Positions 45,890 through 56,645 are shown, counted from the first letter of the stretch. The stretch is DNA of 64,000 bases from Siphonodentalium dalli (GCA_032622095.1 CP136068.1:183214796-183278795), one strand, 5' to 3'. Notes: a model not told the origin generated them from the sequence alone. Made by a program: numbers and translations.

Positions 45890-46572
45890 TTTCTAGTCAA
45901 TTTGTTTTTAATTTGGAAAATATATCAACCAACATGGGAATCTGCGAGTTTGAGTTCGGACTGACTAATTTTGGCAGAGAGTTATTGCCCTTTTTCAACA
46001 CAAATCGTACATCTGGGACGCATCATTTGTCTGAGCCTGTATTCCGTCATTAAAATAAACTTGGTACCGATGTCAACCAGCATGGGGACCTGACATTTTG
46101 AGTTCGGTCGAACTCATTTTAGCGGAGCTATTGGCGTTTGTCGACATAGAATCGTACAACCTGGGAAGCAAGTTTTGTCCGAGCCTGTAGTCCGTCATTT
46201 TCCAGTCACTTTTTTAAAAACTTGGCACAGATGTCAACCAGCATGGGAATCTGACATTTTGAGTTCGGTCGGACTCATTCTGTCGGTGCTATTGGCGTTT
46301 TTCGACATAGAATCGTACATCCTGGGAAGCAAGTTTTGTCCGAGCCTGTAGTCCGTCATTTTCCAGTCATTTTTTTGTTTAAACTTGGCACAGATGTCAA
46401 CCAGCATGGGAATCTGACATTTTGAGTTCGGTCGAACTCATTTTGGCGGAGCTATTGGCCTTTTTCGACATAGAATCGTACATCCTGGGAAGCAAGTTTT
46501 GTCCGAGCCTGTAGTCCGTCATTTTCCAGTCAATGTTTTAAAAAAATTGGCACAGATGTCCACCACTACTCC
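45890..46572 (+). repeat. Tandem array, period about 160 bp (family D)
   Basis: Four units anchored on CCAGCATGGG (about 45933, 46081, 46242, 46405; spacings 148, 161, 163). Shared blocks are ACATTTTGAGTTCGGTCG, GGAGCTATTGGCGTTT, CGACATAGAATCGTACA, CTGGGAAGCAAGTTTTGTCC, GAGCCTGTAGTCCGTCATTT and ACTTGGCACAGATGTCA. The last three units are much more alike than the first. Confidence 0.9.
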
Positions 46573-46591
46573 CCTAGCAGCTGAGGCTTAA

Positions 46592-46659
46592 GCAGAATGA
46601 TATTCCCAGAGGGTCCACTATGCGGGATTGCGTCACTAAATTCACCATCTGGGGACCTA
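46592..46659 (+). mobile_element. MITE-1/2 hairpin-module fragment
   Basis: GCAGAATGATATTCCCAGAGGG ... GCGGGATTGCGTCACTAAAT ... ACCATCTGGGGACCT is a single hairpin module of the MITE family without terminal repeats. It abuts the end of the family D array. Confidence 0.75.
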
Positions 46660-46753
46660 TTTTAAGGTTTGATCATTGAGGTATACCAGCATCCATGGTG
46701 CATTCATTCTCCCATTAAGTTTAGCCTTATTACCAAATGTTTTTTTCTTCCAG

Positions 46754-46780
46754 ATCAAGATTTACTTCTGCGTGCCATAA
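46754..46780 (+). CDS. Pif/BMSP-like matrix protein, last coding exon and stop
   Basis: Acceptor TTTTTTTCTTCCAG, entry in phase 0, coding for IKIYFCVP and then TAA at 46778-46780. The ending ...RGDIRD-IKIYFCVP matches the usual close of a laminin-G-like domain (G-x-I-D-E-V-x-I-x-x-C). The five exons together give 240 residues with all four junction phases compatible, which is strong evidence for the gene model. A GTATAT following GAAAG at 46802 could be a donor for a 3' UTR intron, but nothing supports it further. Confidence 0.78.
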   Translation: MKIYFCVP

Positions 46781-46823
46781 AGTACAGAGGCAGAGAGGAA
46801 AGGTATATCACTTCAAGTGTGTT

Positions 46824-46870
46824 AATAAATTAAATGTGTTTATGAATCACAATAAAATACTGTGAATAAA
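46824..46870 (+). terminator. Poly(A) signals of the Pif-like gene
   Basis: Three AATAAA hexamers at 46824, 46851 and 46865, 44-90 bp after the stop codon. They fit the end of the transcript. Confidence 0.65.
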
Positions 46871-48548
46871 CCATTTAAATAGTTAATAATGTTTCAATGT
46901 GAACAAATAAATCATCAGTTGCACTTGTCTCTTGTTCTTGGTATCCACATTGTCCAGCCAAAATGTTTTTGTAAGATGTGTTGTTTTCAGCAGTCCTTTG
47001 ATTGTGGCACTGTCGATCGCGCGGATCATTTGAAGTTTGCAAGTGCTGTTTTGGAACTTGAGTTATATAATAATTATCAAAGAGGGACTGATAGGAAAGA
47101 TAATACCTGTAACAACGTTATCTGAAACCTAACTAATTAACTGGAATGCGTGTACAGACAAAAACGGATATTTTCAAACTTTTGGCAAATTTTTTGACTG
47201 AATTAAATTCTCATACCACCTAAAAATGCTGCCTTAGCTTTAGTGATGTATTGTCAGATAATCATTTAGTTTTGCGTGAAATCGCCCACCAAAAGCTGTT
47301 CGTCATTCAGTCTTAAAAATACCAAAATGACTTCATCTCGTCTATAAGAACAAAGTGTACTAATACATGCCTACTGTGCAAAAATAGATGAAATGCATTC
47401 ACCGCCATTCAATGACTGGAGCTTCCTGAAATTCTGTGAAAACCCTGTGCCAATGCATTCTCTTATATATGCGAATCTCCCATAGGGCATTTCATTTGTT
47501 ATTACTTTGTCTACGGAATTTTTTTGGCTCAAATGTATGGGAGGTGGGAGGAAACAAATTAATCTAAAATAGCTATAGTAAGTTTTCTCCTGGTCTAAAA
47601 CAAGCCACCATAATATATATGGCTATGCTTTGCCAGTGTCCACTTGCACAGACCATATATTTTTTTTTTGGAAGTGACTTTAAAGCAAGATAGGATAGAT
47701 TAGATGAAAAACATATTGCCAATATCAGTATCTGCCATGTTGGTGTTGACATTCAACATATCCGTTGGAAAATCAGATAGTTGTCTTCCTGTTTATCTCT
47801 CTCTGATAGGCTTCACTGTTCAATCAATTTTGTTGTATATTATACGCAAACTTAAACTGGTAATTCATATTTTATATACTTGGATTAATATTCCCATTCG
47901 TGGGAATAAAAAAACAGAAAAATAAAACATTTTTGCCAAACAACTTTTTGTTTGGGTAGGGAAAACCATAAACCAAGTAATAAATAAATGCCTACGTTTA
48001 ATTTCTGACTGCCTATTTGGGAGGCATGTTTTAACTTTTGACCAAGATTTTTTTTCACATAACATTTTGTCTCACCTTACTAAAGGACGTTGGCATGGCA
48101 ATTTGTCAAATTTTCCCGACCAAATAGCGCAGGAACTTAATTTCGACTTACTTTTTCGGACTCTACCCAAAATATTTTCGGCTCAAAAAGTTTGGCGCAG
48201 GTCAGCTGCCCAGGTGGCCATTTATGAATATGGGACCATTTTCAACCGACTTTTTTGGACTCGAACCAAAATATTTGGCCGAAGTTGCCATTTATGACCC
48301 TGAATTTGTTTCCGACAATTTCCGTTTATTTTTGGACTTTTCGAAGCATATTTTAACATTTGACCTCATTTATTTTCCACTCAATATTTCCTCTCATATT
48401 ACTAAGGGAGTTTCCATGGGCATTTGCCACCATCCCCGAACTTTTTTCAATAATGAATAAGTAACGGAATTCACGCTGTTAAACTCTTCGAAAACTGACC
48501 AAAAAATGGTGATGATTGCAAGTATTTTATTTTCTTTTGAAAATTACA
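46871..48548. other. Intergenic stretch, no gene seen
   Basis: AT-rich. 48067-48440 has weak internal repetition (CCAAAATATT with GGACT upstream at about 48150 and 48250; CCATTTATGA at about 48218 and 48288). No domain or splice-bounded exon. Confidence 0.5.
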
Positions 48549-48625
48549 GTAATGCCTTAAATAATCTACTCCTTAACCACAGCAGAATTATGGGTAATTT
48601 TTCAGGATTTAGTCTGAAATGTGGC
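48549..48625 (+). repeat. Dispersed repeat E, copy 1
   Basis: GTAATGCCTTAAATAATCTA, CTCCTTAACCACAGCAGAAT, GGGTAATTTTTCAGGATT and GTCTGAAAT match 50569-50645 in the same orientation with about 85% similarity by eye. Confidence 0.8.
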
Positions 48626-49094
48626 CTTTCGCTGCAATGACATCCGTAACTAGTACGGACGTAACAATGCACATCGTGTGCTATATGGTCTGTAGGTGCT
48701 ATGGACCTACTTCAGCTCACAGGCAAAGTAGGCCATTACCCATGACTGGAACTCAGAGTTTGGTGCATCGGATTAACTGTATCTCGAAGTTTCAAATTGT
48801 GTACGATGTTCCACTGTTGTGGACGATAATAGCATTTCAACTGAGTCAGTATTATGGTTCTTGTGATATTCCCGTTATATTTTTCCTCTGGAAAATGGCA
48901 ATATGGTCAACAGCCCAGCTCACGACGTCATAACTTTATTCAGCAGCGAAAGGGTTAGTAAGTATGAACTGATGGCCATATGATTTATCGACCGGTACAT
49001 TAGATTTGTGACAAATGATAGGGGTAATTTACTAATTTTCGAAATCCGCAAAGCTGGAACATTACAGCCTATATATATTGGCGCATAATCAAGT

Positions 49095-49517
49095 CTTGAA
49101 ATAGTGTGTTTGACATTTGCAGAATGAGGTTCCCCAGAGGGTGAATTCAGTGACATTGCCCTGCATGGCTATCATCACCAAATTCACCATCAGGGGAACC
49201 TAATTCTCCTGAGGCATGAACTTATATGGGAGACCTAGGATCAGATTGAAGTTCCCAGTTGAAGTTGGTGATGTTCACCCATTAGTCACCTCGATTATGC
49301 AATTTATCTTCCGCAAATTCGGGAATATAAACTGAACAGAAGGGAAAAAGCAATTAAAACAATTTTAATTTGAAACTACAGATACTTCTCAGAAGGTAGA
49401 ATGAGTAGAATGAGGCCCTCAGAGGGTGCATGTAGTGATACTAGCTAGATGTGCGGGGTAGTGTCACTAAATTCACCCTCTGTGGATCTCATTCTACAAA
49501 TGACACACTATTTCAAG
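49095..49517 (+). mobile_element. MITE-2, about 423 bp
   Basis: Terminal inverted repeats CTTGAAATAGTGTGT..CATTTGCAGAATGAG and its complement CTCATTCTACAAATG..ACACACTATTTCAAG. These ends differ from MITE-1, yet the internal hairpin modules (GAGGTTCCCCAGAGGGTGAA / TTCACCATCAGGGGAACCT, and GAGGCCCTCAGAGGGTGCAT / CACCCTCTGTGGATCTC) are clearly the same as in MITE-1. ATTGGCGCAT (49077) and ATTGGCGTAT (49520) near the ends may be a target-site duplication of about 10 bp. Confidence 0.88.
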
Positions 49518-49921
49518 GATTGGCGTATATTCAGTCCTAATTATGGCTACATCTGAAGGAAGAAATATCTAAACCAATTTACAAAAATATTTTATTGAAA
49601 TGAAAACAAACAATAAATGGTCTATAATGTTCAAGGCTTTCTTTAATCGCAGGTTGTAATGTGCTCAATGTTTCCAAATTAAAACTTAGTGTAAACATAT
49701 TTATTCCAATCATAATAACATATATACATTTGACAACAGTTTTGACAATAAAATATAATAATATAGTTGATCGATTGATTGGAAAGGGGATTAAAAAACA
49801 AGCCCAAGGACTTTTGTTAAGTTTGCTCCCCTTTCGTGTCGCGCCCACTCTTCAGTAAGTGTAGAGGGGGTCGGAGGGAAGGAATGGAAATACAATAATA
49901 ATATAGTATTGATGATGTCAT
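49518..49921. other. Intergenic, no gene seen
   Basis: AT-rich, chance frames on both strands only. Confidence 0.5.
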
Positions 49922-50030
49922 GAGAGACAGGGAGAGAGAGAAAGAGAGGGGGGTAGAGAGAGAAAAGAAAGAGAGAGAGGGGAGGGAGAGAGAGAGAGAG
50001 AGAGTGAGGGAGAGATAGAGAAAAAGTGAG
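49922..50030. repeat. Purine (GA-rich) tract
   Basis: About 110 bp of almost pure A/G (GAGAGAGAGAAAGAGAGGGG and similar), with only isolated C/T. The complementary strand yields Ser/Leu-rich chance ORFs. Such mirror-like purine tracts can form triplex DNA. Confidence 0.95.
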
Positions 50031-50568
50031 ATTGTATAGGTACCCGATAAAGTGAGGATGTGATTCAGTTGGAGCTGATTGCTTACAATGCTGCACATAT
50101 AATATTGTTTATGTCATTGCTATACGCCCGTCGCCGTGGGATGACAGACGATCTGGTGGGGGTAAGTTTCGCGCTCAGCAGTGTTTCAACGCTTTTCACG
50201 AATTTTGCACAAATCATAGCATTATGAAAATCGCTTTGTTTTCGAAATTGAAACTTGCCGAACTTATAGAATTTTGTCGCACTGAAAACGTTTAACTGAT
50301 CTCGTAAATTCCCCAAAAGGGAAAATAAAGGGCAATTACTGTAACTTTTCATAAAGCGCTAAGAGCGTTCAGGTCTTCTGCATAGAAAGCAGATATAATC
50401 TAATAAAAATTGACATATGTTCATGGAAGTATCTATATATAAGTGTTTGCTGTATAATTTTCCTTATAGAATCTCCCTTTTTTCAAGTGTTGTGTAAAAA
50501 TATTTTAGTCTTTGACATTAAAGGTGCATTTAATACATTCTATACTATATAATCGCTGACGAGTAACG
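50031..50568. other. Intergenic, no gene seen
   Basis: No repeat or domain recognised; an 89-codon minus frame (50083-50352) has no known features. Confidence 0.5.
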
Positions 50569-50645
50569 TAATGCCCTAAATAATGGACTCCTTAACCACA
50601 GAAGAATTACGGGTAATTTTTGAGGATTCAGTCAGAAATATGGCT
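50569..50645 (+). repeat. Dispersed repeat E, copy 2
   Basis: GTAATGCCCTAAATAATGGA, CTCCTTAACCACAGAAGAAT and GGGTAATTTTTGAGGATT; partner of 48549-48625. Confidence 0.8.
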
Positions 50646-50689
50646 TGTTGCCATTCATCGGAAAGCTCTCATGAGTGTTGATTAAACTA

Positions 50690-50805
50690 CAGTCCCACTG
50701 GGGTGAAATACAATATAGTCCCATGAGGGTCTATTAAAATATGGTCCAACGAGGAGTAATTATAATATGCCCTCCCCTTGGGGATCAATTAAAACATGGT
50801 CACAG
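50690..50805 (+). repeat. Degenerate tandem repeat, about 27-30 bp, four units
   Basis: Units ending in AATA/AACA followed by TGGTCC-like starts: AGTCCCACTGGGG, AGTCCCATGAGGG, GGTCCAACGAGGAG, GCCCTCCCCTTGGGG, then GGTCACAGG and a run of G (about 50807-50818). Confidence 0.65.
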
Positions 50806-50818
50806 GAAGGGGGGGGGG

Positions 50819-51239
50819 GTAATTTCTGAACATTCTTCAATTCATATAGCATTCTGATATATTCTCGGTTCACATAAATAAAAAAGATCTTGAGAATTAG
50901 GCCACATTTTATATTAAACAACCAATGTGAAGGGTTATTGATGGATCTGTTCTTACTAGCATCTCTATTCATAGCTCCGATATATTCCACATACAAAGAA
51001 ATTAAAAGTCAATATTTACAAACAGCACGAACGAGTAACGTTGGAATTGGTTAACAATTACCATCCCAATTCATTTAGAATATACAATGCCGATATTTAA
51101 ACTAAAAGAAAAAAGTTTACAAAACGGTATTAGTCATATAGTCTAAAACTATAATATTTCAGCCATACTCACTGCGCTTATGATAGAGTAATATTGGCAC
51201 AGTGCTTGGTATAACCAGTACATACAACCATTACATATA
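50819..51239. other. Intergenic, no gene seen
   Basis: AT-rich, nothing recognised. Confidence 0.5.
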
Positions 51240-51500
51240 CCAGCCTACTATGTACACCATGTAAATGGTTTGAATACGCCATTCATCTTCTTGTTGTTTC
51301 TTCATATTTTCATGTATTTAGATGTTACTATATTTCACGTTGTCATTTTACTATTTAAGTTTCATTTTCATTTCCAAACAGGGGCGGCAGGAAGACGGCA
51401 TATTTGGCCATGCCGCTCCTGTACAATATAATCATGTTTATTTCTGAATATTTCACTGTCATGTTTGTAAATATTGTACGAATAAACAATCAATCAATCA
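51240..51500 (+). mobile_element. LINE 3' end, 5'-truncated
   Basis: Contains a stem GGGGCGGCA (51381-51389) pairing with TGCCGCTCC (51411-51419) across a 21-nt loop with AAGAC, then TGTACAATATAA and TTGTACGAATAAACAATCAA with a CAAT repeat tail. The arrangement matches the 3' UTR of the LINE at 20249-20371. Only 3' UTR is present, consistent with 5' truncation on insertion. The left limit is uncertain. Confidence 0.7.
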
Positions 51501-52073
51501 ATTGAATGTGGTCCGGTCAAGAATGAAACGACATTTCATGTTATGTGAAACGTCCAACACAAAATTGCTTATCTTCATAATTTTCTACGGTTATTCCATA
51601 ACTGGAATACAATTGATAGCATATGTGATATGAGGATTTCAAATTATCATCTGTAGCTACCGAAAATTCAAAACCCATACAAGTAGGTTTCACGTACTTT
51701 AGCACTTTACTGATATACATTAACTATGTATGCACGTTTTAATCTTCAACCGTTACCACGATATGAGATCGACATAGAAAACTAACTCACATCACGCACT
51801 GCATCATTACTGTGGTGATCCATCGATCCAAGCATATACGATCATCCCTGTAATGGCATCGTCTTAGTTGCAATTGCATGCATGCAATATGTTGCTACAA
51901 TAACTCACGAATACAAAAAACTGTTTAATACCAATCAATATGTTAATCGTGTGTCCTGTTGTGAATCAGAATAATATATACTACAGTCGCAAATAAAAAT
52001 ATCATAAAACGGTTCACTTGGCGGAAATATCATTGTCAAGTTTTAGCATCTTAAGCGTAGATCACGGGGCAAA
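51501..52073. other. Upstream region of the GPCR gene
   Basis: AT-rich sequence before the receptor ATG. TATA-like stretches (ATAATATATACTAC near 51970) are present but too common in this AT-rich DNA to call a promoter. Confidence 0.4.
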
Positions 52074-53177
52074 ATGGATGTCACAGATTGGAATGTGATA
52101 AGGAATGGTTCCAACACGTCAACAGACCCCACACGAACTGAAGAATTATTAATAGAGGATATTGTTGGGACATGGGTTGTTATTATTTTGCCACCAGTAA
52201 TTTTCGTTTTCGGTGTAGTTGGTAACATCCTTTCCATGCTCGTATTCAGTCGAGGTAATTGGAGTCATGGAACCATGCCGATTTATCTCGTAACACTGGC
52301 TGTCACAGACACATCCGTGCTGGTTGTTGGCCTTGTGAGGTTGTGGCTTATTTCTGTGTTTGAATGGGATTTACGAAGAATTTCGAGTATTGCTTGTAAA
52401 ACGTTGACCTTTGCAGCATACGTGTTCATCTATTTCTCTAGTTGGATAATTGTTGCTATAACAGCTGAGAGAGTGATAGTTATCACATTCCCACGCGGAT
52501 GGAAGTGCACTCGCAAAAAGGCCAAGTTGTTATTAATTTTCCTGGGAGTAGTCACGTGTGGGCTTGGCGGACATATACTATACGGCTTTAGTCTGGATGA
52601 TAGTGGTGATTGTAAGCCTGTTCACACAGTGGAATACTATATATTTTTCACAACTGTTTGGTCCTGGATTGATCTATTACTATCATCTATCGCTCCATCG
52701 TGCGTTCTTGTTGTTGCCAATGCCGCTATAATATGGCAGATCAGAAGGAGCAACAGCGCGCTATCAGAATTCGCAATCCGTGCAAGAAGAAACAACAGAG
52801 GAGGAGCCAGTTCGTCTGCAGAACCTACACGGACTCTGATCGTTTTGAGCGTAGTCTATATGATGACCACGCTCCCTATCTGTGTTGTGATTCAGATCAT
52901 AGCTTCGTGGCCAGAGCACGTCGACAATGTGACCAGAGCGAAATTAACTCTAGCTTTCAACATGACTTATGTACTCATGTATTGCAATAATGCCGCGAAT
53001 TTCTATCTTTACTGTTTGAGCGGCTCAACGTTTAGGAGGCAGCTGTTAAGGTTAATCCCGTGCCATGGTCTACATCGCGACACTTCAAAGCCAACTCTGT
53101 CGAGCACTGGCAATGAACTGTCTGTTATTCAGCAGAATGATGTAGTATGTTTTCGGTATCATAGGAGACTTGATTAA
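52074..53177 (+). CDS. Class A (rhodopsin-like) G-protein-coupled receptor, intronless, 367 aa
   Basis: Plasma-membrane receptor with seven hydrophobic segments at roughly residues 34-58, 69-93, 108-130, 151-171, 188-221, 254-279 and 290-314. The N-terminus is extracellular with NGS and NTS glycosylation sites (11, 14). Family marks: GNILS (Asn51, position 1.50), LAVTD (Asp79, 2.50), Cys108-Cys180 for the TM3-ECL2 disulfide, AERVIV in place of DRY (Glu132-Arg133), Pro268 in TM6 without the usual CWxP Trp, and NFYLY (309-313) in place of NPxxY, followed by CLSGSTFRR. The NFxLYCLSG..FR ending is typical of peptide receptors of the FMRFamide/GPR139-like type; the ligand cannot be told. The ATG at 52074 starts the longest frame; ATG 52078 is out of frame. 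Length and single exon fit many lophotrochozoan receptors. Confidence 0.94.
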   Translation: MDVTDWNVIRNGSNTSTDPTRTEELLIEDIVGTWVVIILPPVIFVFGVVGNILSMLVFSRGNWSHGTMPIYLVTLAVTDTSVLVVGLVRLWLISVFEWDLRRISSIACKTLTFAAYVFIYFSSWIIVAITAERVIVITFPRGWKCTRKKAKLLLIFLGVVTCGLGGHILYGFSLDDSGDCKPVHTVEYYIFFTTVWSWIDLLLSSIAPSCVLVVANAAIIWQIRRSNSALSEFAIRARRNNRGGASSSAEPTRTLIVLSVVYMMTTLPICVVIQIIASWPEHVDNVTRAKLTLAFNMTYVLMYCNNAANFYLYCLSGSTFRRQLLRLIPCHGLHRDTSKPTLSSTGNELSVIQQNDVVCFRYHRRLD

Positions 53178-53390
53178 TTGTTTATTAATACATAATATTT
53201 ACAAGGTATAATGTTGTCCACTCGGCGTTGAACTCCATGTGTATACGGTACTATATTATTCCTCTCTATGTGCATGTATGGCTGGTAATGCGTAAGCCTC
53301 TGCGGTATGATGTATAACATATATTAACACTATAGTATGTGACAAATATGTTAAGCCGTTTTATTTTTCAATACTCTCCTTGTGTTATTA

Positions 53391-53396
53391 AATAAA
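53391..53396 (+). terminator. Poly(A) signal of the GPCR gene
   Basis: AATAAA 214 bp after the stop codon, the first clear hexamer downstream. Confidence 0.55.
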
Positions 53397-53432
53397 GTGA
53401 ATTTTAGCCAGCAGATACACTTTTAGAAAAAA

Positions 53433-53648
53433 ATACCGTCGCTTTAACGGTCTGAGACCGCGTAACATCGCTGCCAACATTTGACCGTTAAACATACGGT
53501 CAGTCCGTAACATGGTCCACGGTATAAAACCGTTTAAGTAACTGGCAGACCGTAACCAGTAAAAGTTACTGTCAGACCATAAGGGTGTATTGTTTACGGT
53601 TCAACACCGTTTAATTAATATCAAGACCGTAACTAATAAAGGTCAGAC
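53433..53648. repeat. ACCGT/ACGGT-rich cluster
   Basis: About ten occurrences of ACCGT or its complement ACGGT in roughly 200 bp, many extended to GACCGTAA or AACGGTC, with short direct repeats such as AAGTAACTGGCAGACC and AAGTTACTGTCAGACC. The arrangement is irregular, not a clean tandem array. Confidence 0.7.
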
Positions 53649-56330
53649 CAATGGTATTGTTCATGGGTCAACATCAATTTTTTCTCTTAATTTGCTAATT
53701 TACCATATAATTCCATGGTGACAATATGATTTCCCGTTAGGCATTACGATTCATATGTTTTTGAATGGTTGAAACTATCATTATTCGTAACTGAAAAATT
53801 CATCTTAGTTCTTATATTAGTTCTTATGTTACGATCATAGTGTTGATGAAATGTAAATCCTCAATACATAAATGCTTATGAAACTTTGCAGTTTGCAGAG
53901 GATCAGGCTTGTTATCTGCCTGGTATAATTTTATCCAGAAAAAGGCTGCGCACGCGTAATGTGTTTGCGTTTCAGTTACTACTGTATAAATATGGCAGTA
54001 AATAAACAACGATACTAGTAATAGCTGATATGCCAACCCAATAAAACCCATAACTATTCGTTTATGAGTAATACTAATTTCAACCATTCTAAAACATGAA
54101 TCGGCATGCCCTTTTAAGCCATAAAAAGAACGAAGGTTCACAGTTAAAACTCAAATTTATGTATATGTAAAAGTATATACTTGTTGGTAACATGTAAGGC
54201 GTGAAATTGTCCAGTCACTTGTCAACACAGTTTTTGTTTTAACAGATGAATCCGTACACCATGACAATACAGTACCAGTCAGAGGAAGTGGTATTTTTAG
54301 CCGCACCTTTAATGCGATATTGAGCGTGCTTAATTTAGAAAAAGTCGTGATTATAGCACAATACAAAAAAATCTGCCGCGCTTATTATTTCAATATTGAA
54401 TGCAAAATATTGCGATACTAAGCGCGCTAAATTTCATACAGACCCGATAGTGTTATATTTATATTAGATAAATACTGTGCATATATTGTATACTAGCAGG
54501 GTTACCCGGCGTTTCCCATGTTAAAGTGATGTGAAACCCTCTGTATGCTGTGGATATTTGTTGGCAATAGAGAATACTCTTGCTCAAAGTGTTACACGTA
54601 TTCTCATAAATTGCATATTCAAATAGCATTACAAAACATGATTCTTACACAGTCATGGAATATATGTAGTGGATCACTTTGTCGATTGTCATTTTGTTTA
54701 TCACGATTAATCCGTTCCACCAATATAGAAGTATTCATTTATTTACAATTGCGTATACTTCAGAAGTTTTGACATGAAACATGCATATCATAGACACATT
54801 GGTTTGCAAAAATAAAAGAAGACAATTGGGTTTTACATATAGAGATGTATCAATCAATCTAATGGGTTAGGCTAAGATAGCACCTGGCTAGCATATATCC
54901 ATGAATATACAGATGTTTTAAAGATATGTCCAGGTGCTCCTATGTTTATGGTGCTATATAATTGGCTAAATATTCTCAGTTGAAAAGAAATGTTGTTGCG
55001 CCTGTATATCAGCTGCATTTGCCAGACACAAAGCGAGATTTTGAGTTGTTTATATTAGTCGATGAGTCTGTTCTAAAAAAATCCGCTGTATCGGGCAGAT
55101 ATACCCTTGTCAGATGTCAGTATTAGAGGATCCTGAAAAGTCATGTGCTACTGACTGCGTTTTCTTTTTTATCAGAAGAAACTATATGTGACTGCACATT
55201 GTGACCACTATTTTTGAACAGGCCTTTGATACATTTCCATACCTCTTGACAAATTGTAACTTTTTTGTGGAAACTGTATTGAATGCAACAGACTCAATTG
55301 TGTTATAAAATATACATGAGCCATTCTAATATGCAATCGGTTCGAGGTCTCTCAGTTTGCAAGAATATATGTATCTCTTAAATAGAATGACAACTATACT
55401 GTTAATGCTTCTTCTGTGTATCTGTTTTTGCTAGCTCGTTGTTTGAATGCCCTGATTCCCATCCCTATATAAATATGACAGTTGAGAAGATACATGTATA
55501 ATTGTTCAAGTGACTTAATTGGGTCACCATTTGTCGAGATTGTGAAATTTGAACGCCAAAAACTCATTAAAACGATATGGAGATGGCCCGGGTGACTATA
55601 TATATAACTTATATGTGGATATCGGCGAATAGAAATCTTATCAATGATAGTGCATATCCTCTCGCCATCCTTGACCCAAATGACACCAAATGTGATTTAA
55701 TTTGGTGGAAATTAGTGCTAAATATATTTATATCAGCTTTGCCATCCTCATGCATGACTTTAACATCGCCACTTTTGACATATTAAACCACGTCCATTAG
55801 ACTCATGGGTGCGTGATATACTGGAGATGATTGTATATAGGTTTGGTGGTAATCAACAAATAAACAAATTATTATCATAGTTATGACCCCCCCCCATCTC
55901 TCATCCAAATGGCAGCAATTTGGCGTCTTTAAATCACACGATTATATTCCTCGTATCATGGAGAGGAATAATATATCAATTTGGTGGAAATCTGCGCCAA
56001 AAATAGTTTCTTAAATCAATTGTTGATGTTACCCCTGCAACGCTGACTCGAACAGCGCCATATAGCGGAGGTGATTATTACTCTAGTAGATCATGGTGGT
56101 TTTGTATGCACTTGTATGTCCAGAGCTAAACTCTTCATGAATCAACTAATTGAAGGTCCAGGAACAATATTTGGTTGGTAACACATTTCCTATTGAGGGC
56201 GAAATGGGTGAAATGGCCACGCCCTTTTTGCGTGAAGTACTACCATCAGACGTGACAATATATCCAGAACCGTTGGACATAGGAGGTTGCATGACCACTT
56301 AAATTTTGCGAAATGGCCACATTAGGGGGG
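53649..56330. other. Intergenic, no gene seen
   Basis: AT-rich. TACTAGCAGGGTTACCCGGC at about 54493 looks like a transposon end but I cannot place it. AATTTGGTGGAAAT recurs at about 55699 and 55979 within two diverged copies of a roughly 100-bp segment. A run of 14 G occurs at 56325-56338. Confidence 0.5.
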
Positions 56331-56645
56331 GGGGGGGGTCAGTAATACATTTTCATACCCAAAAGTCAATGGTTTTTAAGATAATTGCCGAAAACCCCAA
56401 AAAATCCATTTTAGGGACCCGTACCCCAATTTTGTGGTTTAGCACTTTTATCTCAAAGCTGAGACCCGAATTATAATTTTATTGATCTATATCCATCGGT
56501 GCCACATACAGGTATCATTTCTGTACCATTATCGGATGGGATTGACTTTCAATGAGCTCTTGACCCTGAAAATCGACATTATGGGGGTCAGAAATACATG
56601 TTCATATCCTAATGTCAATGTTTTTTAAGATAATTGCCAAAAACC
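56331..56645 (+). repeat. Direct repeat pair, about 62 bp each, 250 bp apart
   Basis: GGGTCAGTAATACATTTTCA ... GTCAATGGTTTTTAAGATAA TTGCCGAAAACC (56334-56395) is repeated as GGGTCAGAAATACATGTTCA ... GTCAATGTTTTTTAAGATAA TTGCCAAAAACC (56585-56645). Both copies are preceded by G runs. Confidence 0.8.

Noticed and set aside
49791-50098. Ser/Leu-rich minus-strand ORFs
   Set aside because: Translation of the GA tract.
52700-52990. 96-codon ORF inside the receptor gene
   Set aside because: Out-of-frame shadow of the GPCR coding sequence.
54493-54515. Transposon end GCAGGGTTACCCGGC
   Set aside because: Suggestive palindromic sequence but no partner end found nearby, so not annotated as an element.
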